From positions 182,711 through 246,710 of the forward strand of contig QANY01002872.1 in NCBI GenBank assembly GCA_003255025.1: a stretch of 64,000 nucleotides of DNA. The letters are read 5' to 3'. Every line of letters starts with the position of its first letter. The stretch's first letter is position 1. The stretch comes from Datisca glomerata (lineage: Eukaryota > Streptophyta > Magnoliopsida > Cucurbitales > Datiscaceae). Shown here piece by piece: positions 49,208 to 58,916 of this stretch. Below the pieces are notes generated by a model that was not told where the DNA came from, searched no databases, and worked only from the letters and a program-made list of their open reading frames with translations. Made by a program: the position numbers and the translations under genes.

Positions 49208-49523
49208 GGAACACAAAAGATATTAGATAGAGGAAAAGATTTAGATGATATTTGTAAAGAACTCAAACTTGTATGAGTTATAGACAAGGTTTGGCCATTT
49301 CCAATCGAGACTCCCTCATCACCAGAAAATTCAGAAGCGTTTTGTAAACTATGTAAGTCGGGAGTGAGATGGGTGTTGCACCCTATATCCGTGAGCCACA
49401 CCTGAGGATCAATGTGTGAAGTTTTATTTAAGGCTGTCATGGCAGCAAGATTTGAAAAAGGACTCTGCCCTTGATAGGAAAAGTTCATTCGGTGGTAGCA
49501 ATCGGCTACATTGTGCCTTATTT
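49205..49523 (-). pseudogene. copia gag/protease segment copied into the CACTA-like element
   Basis: The minus strand encodes CYHRMNFSYQG, then VWLTDIGCNTHLTPDLHSL (degenerate protease box) and SNIFCVP. It is about 95% like 53322-53640 of the inner copia that hosts this CACTA-like element. The edges are sharp: eL32-derived DNA on the left and unrelated promoter-like DNA on the right. It is therefore a secondary copy, not a continuation of the host copia. Confidence 0.85.
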
Positions 49524-50210
49524 TCTACAAAAATGCCACCTATATAATACTAATATTTCTCATATCCTCTCTCAGAAATCATATCCAACTCTCTCTATTG
49601 CTAACTCTCTCTAGAGCGAACTCGAAGCACTCTCAAACTCCTCTCTCACTCTCTGCCTGCTCTCTCTATTTCTCTCCCTCTCGAGCTTTCCTCGGCACTA
49701 CTCTCTCTACCTCATCTCTGCACTCTCTCTCTCTTTCTCTCTCTATACTCCTCTCTCTCCGCTACTCACTCTTCTCTAATCTATTCTCTCTCTTAAATCT
49801 TAGCCTATTACAGCGGTTCTCATTCTCTCGTGGTGAATTTGTAATATTTTCATCTTTATTTAGTGTTCTGATTTAGTTTTACTGAGATTTAGGGTTTAGA
49901 TTTTGAGTTAGGGTTTCGTGTTTTCTAATTTATTTAGGTTTTAGATTTAGATTTAGGGTTTAGATTTTTCTGATTTATTTGGTTTCTCCATTTGGTTGTA
50001 AGCTTTGAATATTATGTTTTCTGGATTTGAGACATGCATGTTACTGGGAGTTGATGGTAAAGTAATCTTCAATCTTGTGTTCCCAACATGGCTAATTACT
50101 GTACTTTTTTCTGTTTTTCTAGCTTGGTCTACATTGAAGACTTTTGGGGATGGGATGGTTTTTTGGAAATTGGAATCAAAAGAAATCTTGAGAAGTGGGT
50201 TCCTATTTGT
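49524..50210 (+). promoter_or_regulatory. Promoter/5' leader-like region, possibly captured
   Basis: A TATA-like tatataatac at 49541 is followed by a strongly CT-rich block (about 49560-49800), then T-rich intron-like DNA with repeated agggtttagattt words (49885-49975). This is the usual look of a plant 5' leader and first intron. It directly precedes the exportin-7 exons and may be part of the same captured gene. No start codon could be fixed. Confidence 0.4.
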
Positions 50211-50221
50211 TAAATGGTGAA

Positions 50222-50893
50222 AGGCTCTTACAGTTATATGCCAAGTTGTCTGAGCTTCTGAGAATCCATCAGCCATCTATTGTTCTTAAATGTGATTGTT
50301 AGCACAATCACAACAAACCTTAACTGTTACACTGAGGTGAAATAATTTTATTTTGTATAATTTCTTATAATTGTTTTCTGAGTATATAATATTTTATTTA
50401 AATGTGTCCATTCCAGAATGAGGAGGTCATTGATCACATCTTAAGTTTGGTCTTGGAGCTGGCATCAGGGTAATTTATATTTCTTCATTTTAATTAAAGA
50501 GTTGAAGTGAGCCAATCTAGATTACTTATGGTATAACTCTCTTTTCTTTTCATTTCAGTTTATTATTTTGGGGTTTCTTTGCAGGTATATGACAGGGAAG
50601 CTTCTTGGAATTAGACACTATTAAATTTATAGTTGCAAATAATATAGTAAGTCCAGCTTTTAGTTGTTTATACTTTGAGTAATTGCTTTTATTTTAATTT
50701 GACTCTATCCCTATTAACCTCATCTAGTTCTAAAGGTTTTCTTCTGAAAATTTAATTTTAGAGAGCAATTGCGTTTTTAGAAGAATATTGATGTTCACGG
50801 AGCAGAACCACCTTTTATTAAATCATTGGTTGGCTACTCTTTATGGAGGATAGCCTTGTGAAATTTAAATCTTTAATGGAACCACTTTTGCAA
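50222..50893 (+). pseudogene. Captured exportin-7 (XPO7/RanBP16-like) gene fragment with introns
   Basis: Four exon-like blocks are separated by GT-AG introns: about 50222-50336 (LLQLYAKLSELLRIHQPS, then after a one-base insertion NLNCYTE), 50417-50469 (NEEVIDHILSLVLELASG), 50585-50646 (YMTGKLL, shifted, LDTIKFIVANN) and 50762-50893 (RFLEEY, then CSRSRTTFY, then GWLLFMEDSLVKFKSLMEP). These match my memory of the plant exportin-7 HEAT-repeat region, a Ran-dependent nuclear export receptor. Frameshifts and stops break every block and the rest of the gene is absent. Introns retained means capture from genomic DNA, not from mRNA. Confidence 0.8.
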
Positions 50894-51224
50894 GTAACTC
50901 TCTTTAGTGACAAACAGGTAGCTTCACTAGCAACTTGATTAATTTATCATTAATAATAGCTCAGCTAATAATGTTAAAAATAGATGCTTTATCTTCATTA
51001 TGTATAAACTAGTCTCTAATGGCTCGCCCTTGTAGAGTTTGGTTGGTTTCTTTTCTTGGGATTTACCAAAACTTCCAATTTTTTCCAACTCCTGCAAAAA
51101 ACAAATCCATCTACAAGGGTGAAGTATCACTTATCAGAATTAGCACTAGAGGAAGGTACTTCATATCTTGTATTTACTCTTCGATTCAATTTCTTAGAAA
51201 AGACTTTTCTGTTCCAACGCACAA

Positions 51225-52192
51225 GATGGAGTTGGACAACATGAATTGATAACACTTGATTAATAAACTATCAATATGAGATAGGAGATTCATAGGTGAA
51301 GGCAATACATCAAGTAGATCTTCCACAATTAAGTACTCCTTAATAGATATTGTGTTCTCATATCGCTTCTTAATGATTGCCTCTGGAGCAGGCCCTCCAT
51401 TTTCCATGTGGTATTTAATCCCAAATCATGCAATAATGAAAATATAAACACTTCGATTTTAGTGAGATAAAATCTCTAAGTTTCTAACATGCAGTGAGAC
51501 AGTGAGAGTGTTGATCCATCAATGTATCTTGAAGATAATCTCTAGAGCATCTTCCATATCAATCAAGTTTTTATTTTCAATTTAAAAAATTCTGTTAAAG
51601 CTGAGATATGAATATCTTGACCAATTATAATGAAGGGTGTGACAAGTTGTACAAGCAAGAGGGAGAGAAAGCACTTATCAGAAACAACCTGGGTTAAAAA
51701 AAATTACATATAAAATTTTAACCAAAATCCAGATGATCTGGTTACTAGTAACCATAAAAATTACTCATAAGAAACATAATCTAGATAACATATATGGAGG
51801 ATTCATCACGGACACAAAAGATGCTCTTAATCAAAGAATATAACAGTTTAAATGAATTGAATTCAAAGCTTTTGCAAATTCTAAAAACTTCAGCTACAAA
51901 GGAATCGAAATGGAGATAATTCCAAGTAAATAAAACAACTGAAGAAAGTAAATCACAATAACCTGAAGTGGTATCGAACACAAAAAAATTGAAGTACCTT
52001 GACACATACAAATGGGATCGAACAGAGAAAAAATTGAAGTACCTTGACAGAGATCTTGCAGTCACTTTGGGGCCTCTTAAACTGCTTGACCGCTTCTTCA
52101 TGACCTTTTTCAACAGCAAAGGCACAACCATTTTCTCTTACCTAAATAGATCTTGCGGTTACTCTGGGGCCTCTTAAGCCCCTTTGTTGTAA
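51225..52192. repeat. Internal duplication, copy B
   Basis: Second copy of the block at 48355-49207. It differs by an insertion near 51690-51810 and scattered substitutions. It lies right of the exportin-7 fragment, so the captured gene is bracketed by the two copies. Confidence 0.85.
52046..52192 (-). pseudogene. Captured eL32 (RPL32) fragment, copy 2
   Basis: The minus strand from 52131 reads MVVPLLLKKVMKKRSS, then shifted FKRPQSDxKI. A further piece at about 52150-52190 reads KGLKRPQSNRKI. The latter is the clearest match to the eL32 RPQS motif. Same origin as the copy at 49060-49207. Confidence 0.7.
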
Positions 52193-52262
52193 TGGCTCTC
52201 TTTTAGAGTTTGAAGAACCCTAGGTTCTCTCGTGAAAGCTCAACGGTGCTCCATCTATGAGA

Positions 52263-52280
52263 CAGAGAGAGAGAGAGAAA

Positions 52281-52313
<33 letters not shown>

Positions 52314-52316
52314 GGA
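52263..52316. repeat. (GA)n microsatellite
   Basis: Interrupted GA dinucleotide run inside the CACTA-like element, near its right end. Confidence 0.9.
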
Positions 52317-52646
52317 AGTGAAGCGAGAGAGAACCCTGGTTCTCTTGATTGCCTCTCTCTATTACAGATCTGAGAGTGTGATCTGAGAGTGTGAAATGGA
52401 AGTTAATTGATTAGGTTTAGAACATTAAGTGTCAATTTTGTAATTGTAGAGTAATTTCAGTACACTTTAGTTTTACACTGTCATAATAGGTAAACTTATT
52501 AAGAAAATTCAAGTAAAACCTATCATATTAGCTAAATACCCTTTTTTTTTACATTTTGAAACCTTTTTTTACATGACAGGTTTAAAAGACCTGTCATTAA
52601 TTCTAATATTATGCTGTCATTTAAAGCTAATTTTGTAGTACTGATA

Positions 52647-52990
52647 GGGACAAGTCTTTTGATGCAAAATTCATTTTCCTGCCAAAAAAGATTGGAAAGC
52701 ACGACTAGAGTACTCACCTCCTCCATCAGTCCTTAAGGTTTGGATTTTAATTAGTTGAGAACATATTGTCAACAAGGGGATGGAGACTCTTAAAGACATG
52801 CAACACATCAGATTCATTTTTAATAGGAAAGAACCATGTGAAACGAGTCATATCATCAATAAATAATACATAATATTTATGTCCTAAAACAGAAACGGTG
52901 GGAGAAGGACCCCAAACATCATAATGAATGAGAAATAAAGGAGAAGTAGAGATAGATTCAGAAGTACCAAAAGGAAGTCTTGACATTTTA
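52647..52990 (-). pseudogene. Inner copia integrase, N-terminal core
   Basis: The minus strand gives IHYDVWGPSPTVSVLGHKYY, then FIDDMTRFTWFFP, and in an altered frame LRTDGGGEY-like and the CPY that precedes TPQQNG. These are the first two catalytic Asp positions of copia integrase. The glutamate half is across the CACTA-like insertion at 44742-45131. A stop at NMFSTN and frame changes show decay. Confidence 0.9.
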
Positions 52991-53064
52991 TTAGAAACAC
53001 AACTAATACAAATACAACCATTTAAAGCATAATAACTACAAGAGATATTAGCTTTATTGAGAAT

Positions 53065-53604
53065 TTATTTAACAATTTTGTCACTAGGATGACCTAAATG
53101 AAAATGCCAAAGAAAATCAGGTTGTTTGGAGCTAAAAAAGGCAACATTCGATGAAGAAGACATATTTGTAGGTATAGGATAAAGGTAATTTATGCATGGT
53201 CTTTTGTGCAAAAGGGTTCCTCTTTCCCTGTCCTGAATCCAGAAAGAAGAAGCATCAAAACTAAACATATAATTATGCTCAAGACAGAACTGGTAAATGG
53301 ATAACCATTTGGCAGATAATTGAGGAACACAAAAGATATTAGATAGAGAAAAAGATTTAGATGATATTTGTAAAGAACTCAAACTTGTATGAGTTGTAGA
53401 CAAGGTTTGGCCATTTCCAACCGAGACTCCCTCATCGCCAGAAAATTTAGAAGCGTTTTGTAAACTATGCAAGTCGGGAGTGAGATGGGTGTTGCACCCT
53501 ATATCCGTGAGCCACACCTTAGGATCAATGTGTGAAGTTTGATTTAAGGCTGTCATGGCAGTAAGATTTGAAGAAGGACTCCTCCCTTGATAGGAAAAGT
53601 TCAT
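53065..53604 (-). pseudogene. Inner copia protease and GAG-pre-integrase
   Basis: A 179-residue open frame reads CYHRMNFSYQG-adjacent MNFSYQGRSPSSN, then VWLTDIGCNTHLTPDLHSL (protease box, where the usual DSG is DIG, so probably inactive), SLSNIFCVPQLSAKWLS, and FLWHFHLGHPSDKIVK (HHCC-type start). It is the best-preserved stretch of the inner element and the apparent relative of the segment copied to 49205-49523. Confidence 0.88.
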
Positions 53605-53609
53605 TTGGT

Positions 53610-54720
53610 GGTAGCAATCGGCTACACTGTGCCCCGTTTTCTAACAAATTTGGCATTGCACTCTATTAAACTGAGGGCTGGAAAATTGTTCTTGAGCATT
53701 ATTTGACATTCTTTTGAAAGGTGGACCATTTTATGTTGGAGGTGCACCAAGAACCAAGGGAAGTGTGGCTGGATTCCAATTTTGGGGCTTACCTCATTTT
53801 TCAGTGTTTGATCTTCCCCAATTATTCTTGTTTCCACGGAAATTCTTGAACCCACAACCACTGTTTGCTCCTTTGTTGTTAAAATTTGTAAGAAACGCTG
53901 TATTTTGTATAGGTTGAACTTGCTGTTTGTGTCGTGATGCCAAGAAATTTTCTTCGTATTTTAGAAGAACATGAGGTTCTTCCAATCTCAGAGGTTCTGC
54001 CCGTGTATGTATTGATGTACGAATAGTATTGAAATTACTGGGAAGACCATTTATTGTATAGATAAAAAAATCTTCGTCTTCAACATTCACCGTAGCTGCC
54101 GAAAGCTTATCCTTAATTTCATTTATTCATTGTATATAGCCATCAATATTCTCGGTATCTTTCTTTGAAACAGATTGCAAATCTGATTTTAGTTGTAGAA
54201 TGTTGGTGCAGAAATAGATGCAAATCTTCTTTCTAAGGAATCCTAAACTTCTTTCGAAGTTTTGCACCCAACAATATAAGGCAAAGCCATGGGTGAAAGT
54301 GTGACATTTATTAAAGTTATCAAGGCTTGATCTTGTGAAAGCCACTGTTCATACCTAGGATTGCTGTTAAGAGAGTCTTCCCCATTCAGATTCTTGATAA
54401 ATCTTGGTGGGCACTTGATTGAACTGTCGATATATCCAAATACGAGGTGTACTTTCAGAATTGCTGTAATTTGGTACTTCCACAAGATGAAATTAATGGA
54501 GTCCAACCTAATTAATATTAGGTTGTAAATATTTGATATTAGAAAAATGGGAGAATGGAAAAGAGATTCAGCGATGCCCATGCCAGAGGAAAGAGATGGA
54601 ATATATTGAGGTATCGACAGATTTAGGGTAGAAATATTGGTTTGAGAATCAGTTTGATCTTGGACAGTATCAGGTTAAGTTGCAGAAGGTAGATTATTTG
54701 CAGGATCATCTATGACGTTA
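53610..54720 (-). pseudogene. Inner copia gag
   Basis: The gag is read in three frames on the minus strand. An N-terminal part (54581 downward) has LDSINFILWKYQITAILK and WLSQDQALITLI. The middle has LQSVSKKDTENIDGYIQ. A part at 54090-53794 has DEDFFIYTINGLPSNFNTI and RLEEPHVLLKYEENFL. A zinc-knuckle remnant lies at about 53600-53650. These are copia gag (UBN2) features. Stops and frameshifts separate the parts. Confidence 0.85.
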
Positions 54721-54729
54721 GTCAATGGA

Positions 54730-54741
54730 GCTCTGATACCA
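54730..54741 (-). other. Inner copia primer-binding site
   Basis: The + strand reads gctctgatacca, the reverse complement of TGGTATCAGAGC, complementary to initiator tRNA-Met. It abuts the LTR at 54742 and fixes the element's orientation as minus. Confidence 0.92.
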
Positions 54742-54940
54742 TGTGGAGGATTTGAGAGAGATGAAACAGAGAGGGCAAGCCACAGAGAGAGCGAAGGGAG
54801 AGGAGAAAAAGAGTAAAGTGATTTTCTCATGAAAACAAAACAGATGGAGGACAAGCATACTTAAAGTAACAAGATAGCAAAAAGACAATTAAGCCCTTAA
54901 CTAACAACAGACTAACACTAACAACTAACTATGCTTAACA
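54742..54940 (-). repeat. Right (5') LTR of inner copia
   Basis: 199 bp from TGTGGAGG to CTTAACA, followed by target repeat CATAG (54941-54945). The length is short for copia LTRs but within the normal range. It contains a GA-rich block near its left end. Confidence 0.88.
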
Positions 54941-55474
54941 CATAGCATTGCATACATAAAACTACCTACAACTTTAGTATATGGTTTATCCTTCTTTTTA
55001 ATTTTCTCTTTCTCATTAGTTTTGGTTTCATTCCTTTTGACAACTTTGTATATTTATCAATAGGAGTACTTGTAGGATCTGAAGTTTTTTTCCATATGAA
55101 ATCTCCTAAGAATTTGTTCAAAAATAATTATTCTGAGACAATTGCAAAATTCTTGTATACCTGAAACATAGGAAGCTATTCCCAATGTCTTTCACCTCAA
55201 ATTGACTTTTCAAGAAAATTTTGAGATTATTAATTTACTCACACATATATATCAACATAATAAAACTGCTACCAGTATTCAATAATATATGCAATGATGA
55301 AATCATTAGCTACGAACCATATATAATAATAGCATTGTAAATATACCCTTCAGGTTGAGAAATATATATATTCATTCAATTGTCCATTTAAAAGTGATGT
55401 TTTGACATCCAGTTGATCAAATTCTAAATCTAGATATGCTACTATAGATAATATAATTCTTGTTTCAGTAATTT
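54941..55474 (-). pseudogene. Outer copia RT, resumed right of the inner element
   Basis: The minus strand reads FDQLDVKTSLLNGQLNE (about 55360-55420, RT fingers) and further left ILRRFHMEK, then TPIDKYTKLSKG and KVVGSFMYAMLC, ending at the CATAG target. Premature stops are frequent. The YVDD box cannot be found, so part of the palm is deleted near 55160-55360. Confidence 0.8.
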
Positions 55475-56500
55475 TAGCTACAAGAGAGTAATTTTAGTAA
55501 TTTTCTGCAAGATTCACAAGTTGGACAATCCAAATTTATATTTGAAATTGAGTCTATATTTGTCATTCTTTTCATCTTATTTTTATTTATGTGACCTGAC
55601 CTCATGTGCCAAATGTAAGGGTCCTCAGCATACATAGATGTGATATAATCAATCAAACTAGGAGCAATCATATGAGCTGAACTAAAAGGTGCATTATCAT
55701 GCAAAGCAGATTCAACATCTAAGCGATATAACCCACAACTTTACTACCCCACATGAGTATCCCACCATGCTTTCCAATAGACACCTTTCTAGAATGAAAG
55801 TGTACCTCGAAACCTTTCTCATCTAAAGAGGTACTAAATTAAGATTGCATCTAATTGTAGGCGCATGTAGAATATCTGTCAGGTAGAGGTTTATGTGTCT
55901 TGGTACCAAAATTTTTACAGTTCCAATGCCTGCAACATCACAGTTCCAATGATCACCAGCCTTTACCTCTTGAATGTCAACAGAATGTTCTTTAGCTTTT
56001 GCCACATGACGAGATGAAGCAGAATCCACCCATCAAGTTCCAGCATCAGTATCAACCAAAAGTCATTCAGTTACAACACAAACAATGTCTTTTGGATTTT
56101 CAATATATATTTTTTTTATGATTGTTGATATTGTTTTCATTCAAGCGACAATTGGCAACATTATGATCATACTTTCCGCAATTAAGGAAATTTCCTTTAA
56201 ATTTCTATTGTTGTTAATAAATTTCTTACCCTTTCCTTAATGTTTTTCGAAAACCCCTTTCTATCAAACTTTTGAGAATTAAAGAAAGCATGTGATTTTT
56301 CCTTTTCAACTTCTATATGTTCCTTTGGCTCAGAAGTAGTTATAAAGGATTTGGCAGATTTTCGTTTGGCTCTTCCTTCAACTTCTACACCTAATAAAGT
56401 AGGCATATTTTTTCATGGTAATAGAGGTAGAAGACAAATTAAGAGCAACAACAACAGACTCCTAAGATTCGGGTAAATTGTGTAATTTTGTGGTAATTTT
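55474..56500 (-). pseudogene. Outer copia GAG-pre-integrase, protease and C-terminal gag
   Basis: From right to left: LHNLPES, then VVVALNLSSTSITMKK (gag), KSHAFFNSQKF, the zinc-knuckle remnant NCGKYDHNVANC with its first Cys lost, protease DSASSRHVAKAKEH, LTDILHAPTIRCNL, then IWHMRSGHINKNKMKRM and CPTCESC. Integrase should follow but RT follows at once, so about 1 kb is deleted. Confidence 0.82.
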
Positions 56501-56735
56501 GTGACAGGGCACCAAAAATTTCTCATATGTAAGTTCCTCCCTGGTACTTCATGCTAGGGATGCCTCTGGAAATAATGTTCATATGATCTATCATTTAACA
56601 TAAAATGCTGGAGGATGAATGTTTCAAATAAATTTGGTAGTCTATGTCTTTCGGCTTTCTGTGAAAAAACTATATAGTCCTCAATTTAAAATTCCACTGA
56701 TATCCAGTTACTAATTTCATATTTTAATGGTTTAG

Positions 56736-57148
56736 AAAGTTGAGACACAATCTTCAGATGCATCACAGTTAATTCCACAGCACAATTACAAGCTTGATGC
56801 TCATGCTTTGAATACTCGTCATCCTGGAGAGGTAAGCTACGACGCTATAAATAATGCAGTTGTTTGATGCTATATGTTAGTCAAAGTCCAGGTATTATCT
56901 TTTCATTTTAAGGAAGCTTAATAAGTTCTTAAATAATGCTCCTTCAGATTATAGTTAAAACCTGAATAATTATCAAGAAATGAATCAGTATACCTAGTAA
57001 CTTGATTACTTCTTTCATGCAGTCAATACCTTATGTTCCTACGATTACTAACTACACTAAGCTCTGGTGGCTCCCTAATGTTGTTGTTGCTCATAAAAAA
57101 GAAGGGATAGAAGCAATGCATTTGGCACATGGGCGCACAATCTGTAAG
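56736..57148 (+). pseudogene. Captured two-exon fragment of a plant FG-GAP repeat protein
   Basis: Exon 56736-56831 (32 codons, LIPQHNYKLDAHALNTRHPGE) and exon 57023-57148 (42 codons, YVPTITNY, LWWLPNVVVAHKKEG, HLAHGRTICK) have clean AG and GT edges and no stops. From memory they match an FG-GAP (integrin-alpha-like beta-propeller) repeat protein conserved in plants. The segment normally between them is missing, and no upstream or downstream exons are found (a possible KLHL-like start at about 57482 is not convincing). Both frames are intact, so this is either a recent capture or a piece of a true gene whose rest was lost. Confidence 0.55.
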
Positions 57149-57859
57149 GTACATAGAATATTTGGTCCAACATAGACGGTTATATTATACATGGTTTGAA
57201 ACATAAGAACTTTGCCTTATATCAGTTAGCATCTCTTAATAGTTTTTCATTGGTTTGCAGCAAGAAAATGACCTTTCCTCTTCTTCCACTTCTTTTTTCT
57301 CATTTTTAAATTTCTTCAAAGATACTTTCTCAGCTTTTTCATCTTCAAAATTCTACTACTTGCCTGGATATGCCTGACACTTGAACATGCTACCGGAAGT
57401 TAATATCATGCTGATTATTCTTGTTCTTATCTTGTAACTTGAAACGAGTGAGATGTTTAACAAATGTTCATTGATTTCACCAGCTCCATCTACATATAGC
57501 TCACCTTCTTGTTTAGTTTTTTATGTATAAAATTATTTTGAATTACAATAACATGAAATTATTTTGAATAAAATAACATGAAAGTTAATTAAATTCTGTA
57601 TTTTTTCTCTTCTTTTACATTGTCACACACATGAACAATTTGGTCTTCCTCAACCTCCAATCCCTCCTACTTAGATTCCTCTCTTTTCTTCTGCTGCATT
57701 TGATTTCTCATAGAGTTGGTGCAGAGTATAAACTTTAGAGTGAGAAAGAAGATCCAAGAAGGAGAGAGACATAATGGTGGTGGATTTTGGCTGTAGTTTA
57801 CCTAAAAATATATGATTTTTTTAAATATGATAATAATACCGGCGGTTTAAATAACCACG

Positions 57860-57883
57860 GATATATATATATATATATATATA
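57860..57883. repeat. (AT)n microsatellite
   Basis: About 12 AT dinucleotides inside the CACTA-like insertion. Confidence 0.95.
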
Positions 57884-58180
57884 TGAAATTATATGATCAA
57901 TTGAGGCGTTTAAAAGAACCGCTGCAATGGAAAGAAAGGCATGTAGATATTGTGACGGTTCAACGTAATCGTCGCAATAGACAACCTATTGTGACGGTTT
58001 ACCGTAACGATAGATAATTTTTTACGATGTTCCTCCGACAGTTGTGAAAACCGTCGCAATAGTTTTCCCAACGGTAGCAGTCCCAAAGGTTTTAAAATCG
58101 GCACCATATCTATCGTGACGGTTAGAAACCGTAGCAAAAGACCAAAGAAAGGATCGCGATAGAACTATTTTCTTGTAGTG

Positions 58181-58652
58181 TAGAGACTTGCATCGATCAG
58201 GAATCGGGTTTTCTAAAGCATCCAGTTCTTTTGCAATAACAAATAATTTCTTCTCCTGTTTCATTACATTTTCATCTTCTTTCATTTATGTACCATTGAA
58301 CCTCTCAATCAAAAGTTGAACATAAGATTGGTGAGGCATGATATGCGTTAGTAATAGCATCAAACATTGTCCTGGCATGCTTACATTCTTCAAATAAGAT
58401 TCCAACATCTGGTTCCATAAACGTGAGCAAAATGTCTCTAGCCGTTCTATAATCCTCAAGATATTTTTCATACATCCATTTAGAAGCAACATTTGAATTT
58501 TTAGGAGGTGGATTTGGAATATCAATATCAAGAACATACTTAACTTTATCTTGGAAAAGAATGTGACGAATACGATGCTTCCAAGTTGAAAAATTAGTAC
58601 CATTTAGTTTTTTAGTTTTACTAAGTTCTTGACTAACTGCTCTATTAGCCAT
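58181..58652 (-). pseudogene. Outer copia gag, N-terminal part
   Basis: The minus strand from ATG 58652 reads KLNGTNFSTWKHRIRHIL, then WMYEKYLEDYRTARDILLTF and ARTMFDAITNAYH. In the shifted frame it continues with MKEDENVMKQEKKLFVIAK and ENPIPDRCKSL, ending at the CACTA-like end. This is a clear copia gag (DUF4219/UBN2-like). One frameshift at about 58310 separates the halves. Confidence 0.85.
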
Positions 58653-58916
58653 TTATAAATAATTTCAGTAAGTAAATTGAGTTTAGAAAGTCTGACCATT
58701 CGACACTGTGATTATTGTAAATTACTAAAATTTGTGTTACCGTGCTTGTCTCACTACTTCTACCCACTGATATCTTCGATTGATTTCAGATTTGTAGATT
58801 TGTTGTCACGTTAAATTTTGTCACCTCAAACACTTGACACGTTCAAGAGCCCTTTACACCAAGAAGCATCGTTTGATTCACAGCACTTGAGAACTTTGGA
58901 ATTGCTAAAGATATAT
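58653..58916. other. Short intervening stretch, possible outer copia leader
   Basis: This lies upstream (minus sense) of the outer copia gag start. No primer-binding site or LTR edge could be recognised here. Confidence 0.35.

Larger units (their letters stand above)
45129..52646 (+). mobile_element. Pack-type CACTA-like element with exportin-7 and eL32 fragments (7.5 kb)
   Basis: The element runs 45132-52643. The left end is CACTACAACAAAAAAGGGC. The reverse complement of the right end reads CAGTACTACAAAATTAGC, so the ends share CTACAA...GCTT..ATGAC with a small insertion. The flanks are ATA at 45129-45131 and ATA at 52644-52646, and deleting the insert plus one ATA restores an unbroken copia integrase frame. 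A 3-bp duplication and CACTA-type ends fit En/Spm-type transposition. No transposase gene is seen. It carries fragments of at least two host genes, a copia gag-protease segment and a large internal duplication. Subterminal words gatgacg/atgacagg appear near both ends. Confidence 0.8.
43861..54741 (-). mobile_element. Inner Ty1/copia element (minus strand), interrupted by a CACTA-like element
   Basis: From the right LTR leftward: primer-binding site 54730-54741 (reverse complement TGGTATCAGAGC), gag, zinc knuckle (about 53600-53650), protease, GAG-pre-integrase, integrase (52986 to 52647), then the CACTA-like insert (45132-52643), integrase C-terminal half (45131 to 44742) and RT start (44200 to 43861, WVQAMN then GCKWVY-like and KARLVAK). 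RT beyond that point, RNase H and the 3' LTR junction are missing. Confidence 0.85.
56500..58180 (+). mobile_element. CACTA-like insertion in outer copia gag, left edge uncertain
   Basis: The right end TCTTGTAGTG at 58180 (reverse complement CACTACAAGAAAATAG) abuts outer copia gag, which resumes at 58181. Next to the end (about 57840-58140) the word gtgacggtt and its inverse aaccgtc recur about eight times, a typical subterminal array. Inside lie two FG-GAP protein exons. I found no CACTACAA at the left, so the left edge is placed where copia similarity ends, about 56500. Confidence 0.55.
42779..58652 (-). mobile_element. Outer Ty1/copia element (minus strand), old, split by nested insertions
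   Basis: Reading on the minus strand from 58652: gag start MANRAVSQELSKTKKLNGTN, gag middle, a zinc-knuckle remnant (about 56130-56200), protease WVDSASSRHVAKAKEH (about 56030), GAG-pre-integrase IWHMRSGHINKNKMKRM (about 55620), RT (55470 to 54946) and RNase H (43440 to 42840). It ends at a polypurine-like GGCCAAGTAGGAGA (about 42781-42795). The integrase is missing between 55474 and 55470. The order is continuous only if the inner copia (43447-54940) and a CACTA-like insert (left edge near 56500, right edge 58180) are removed. Many stops and frameshifts are present. LTR limits are not certain. Confidence 0.75.
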
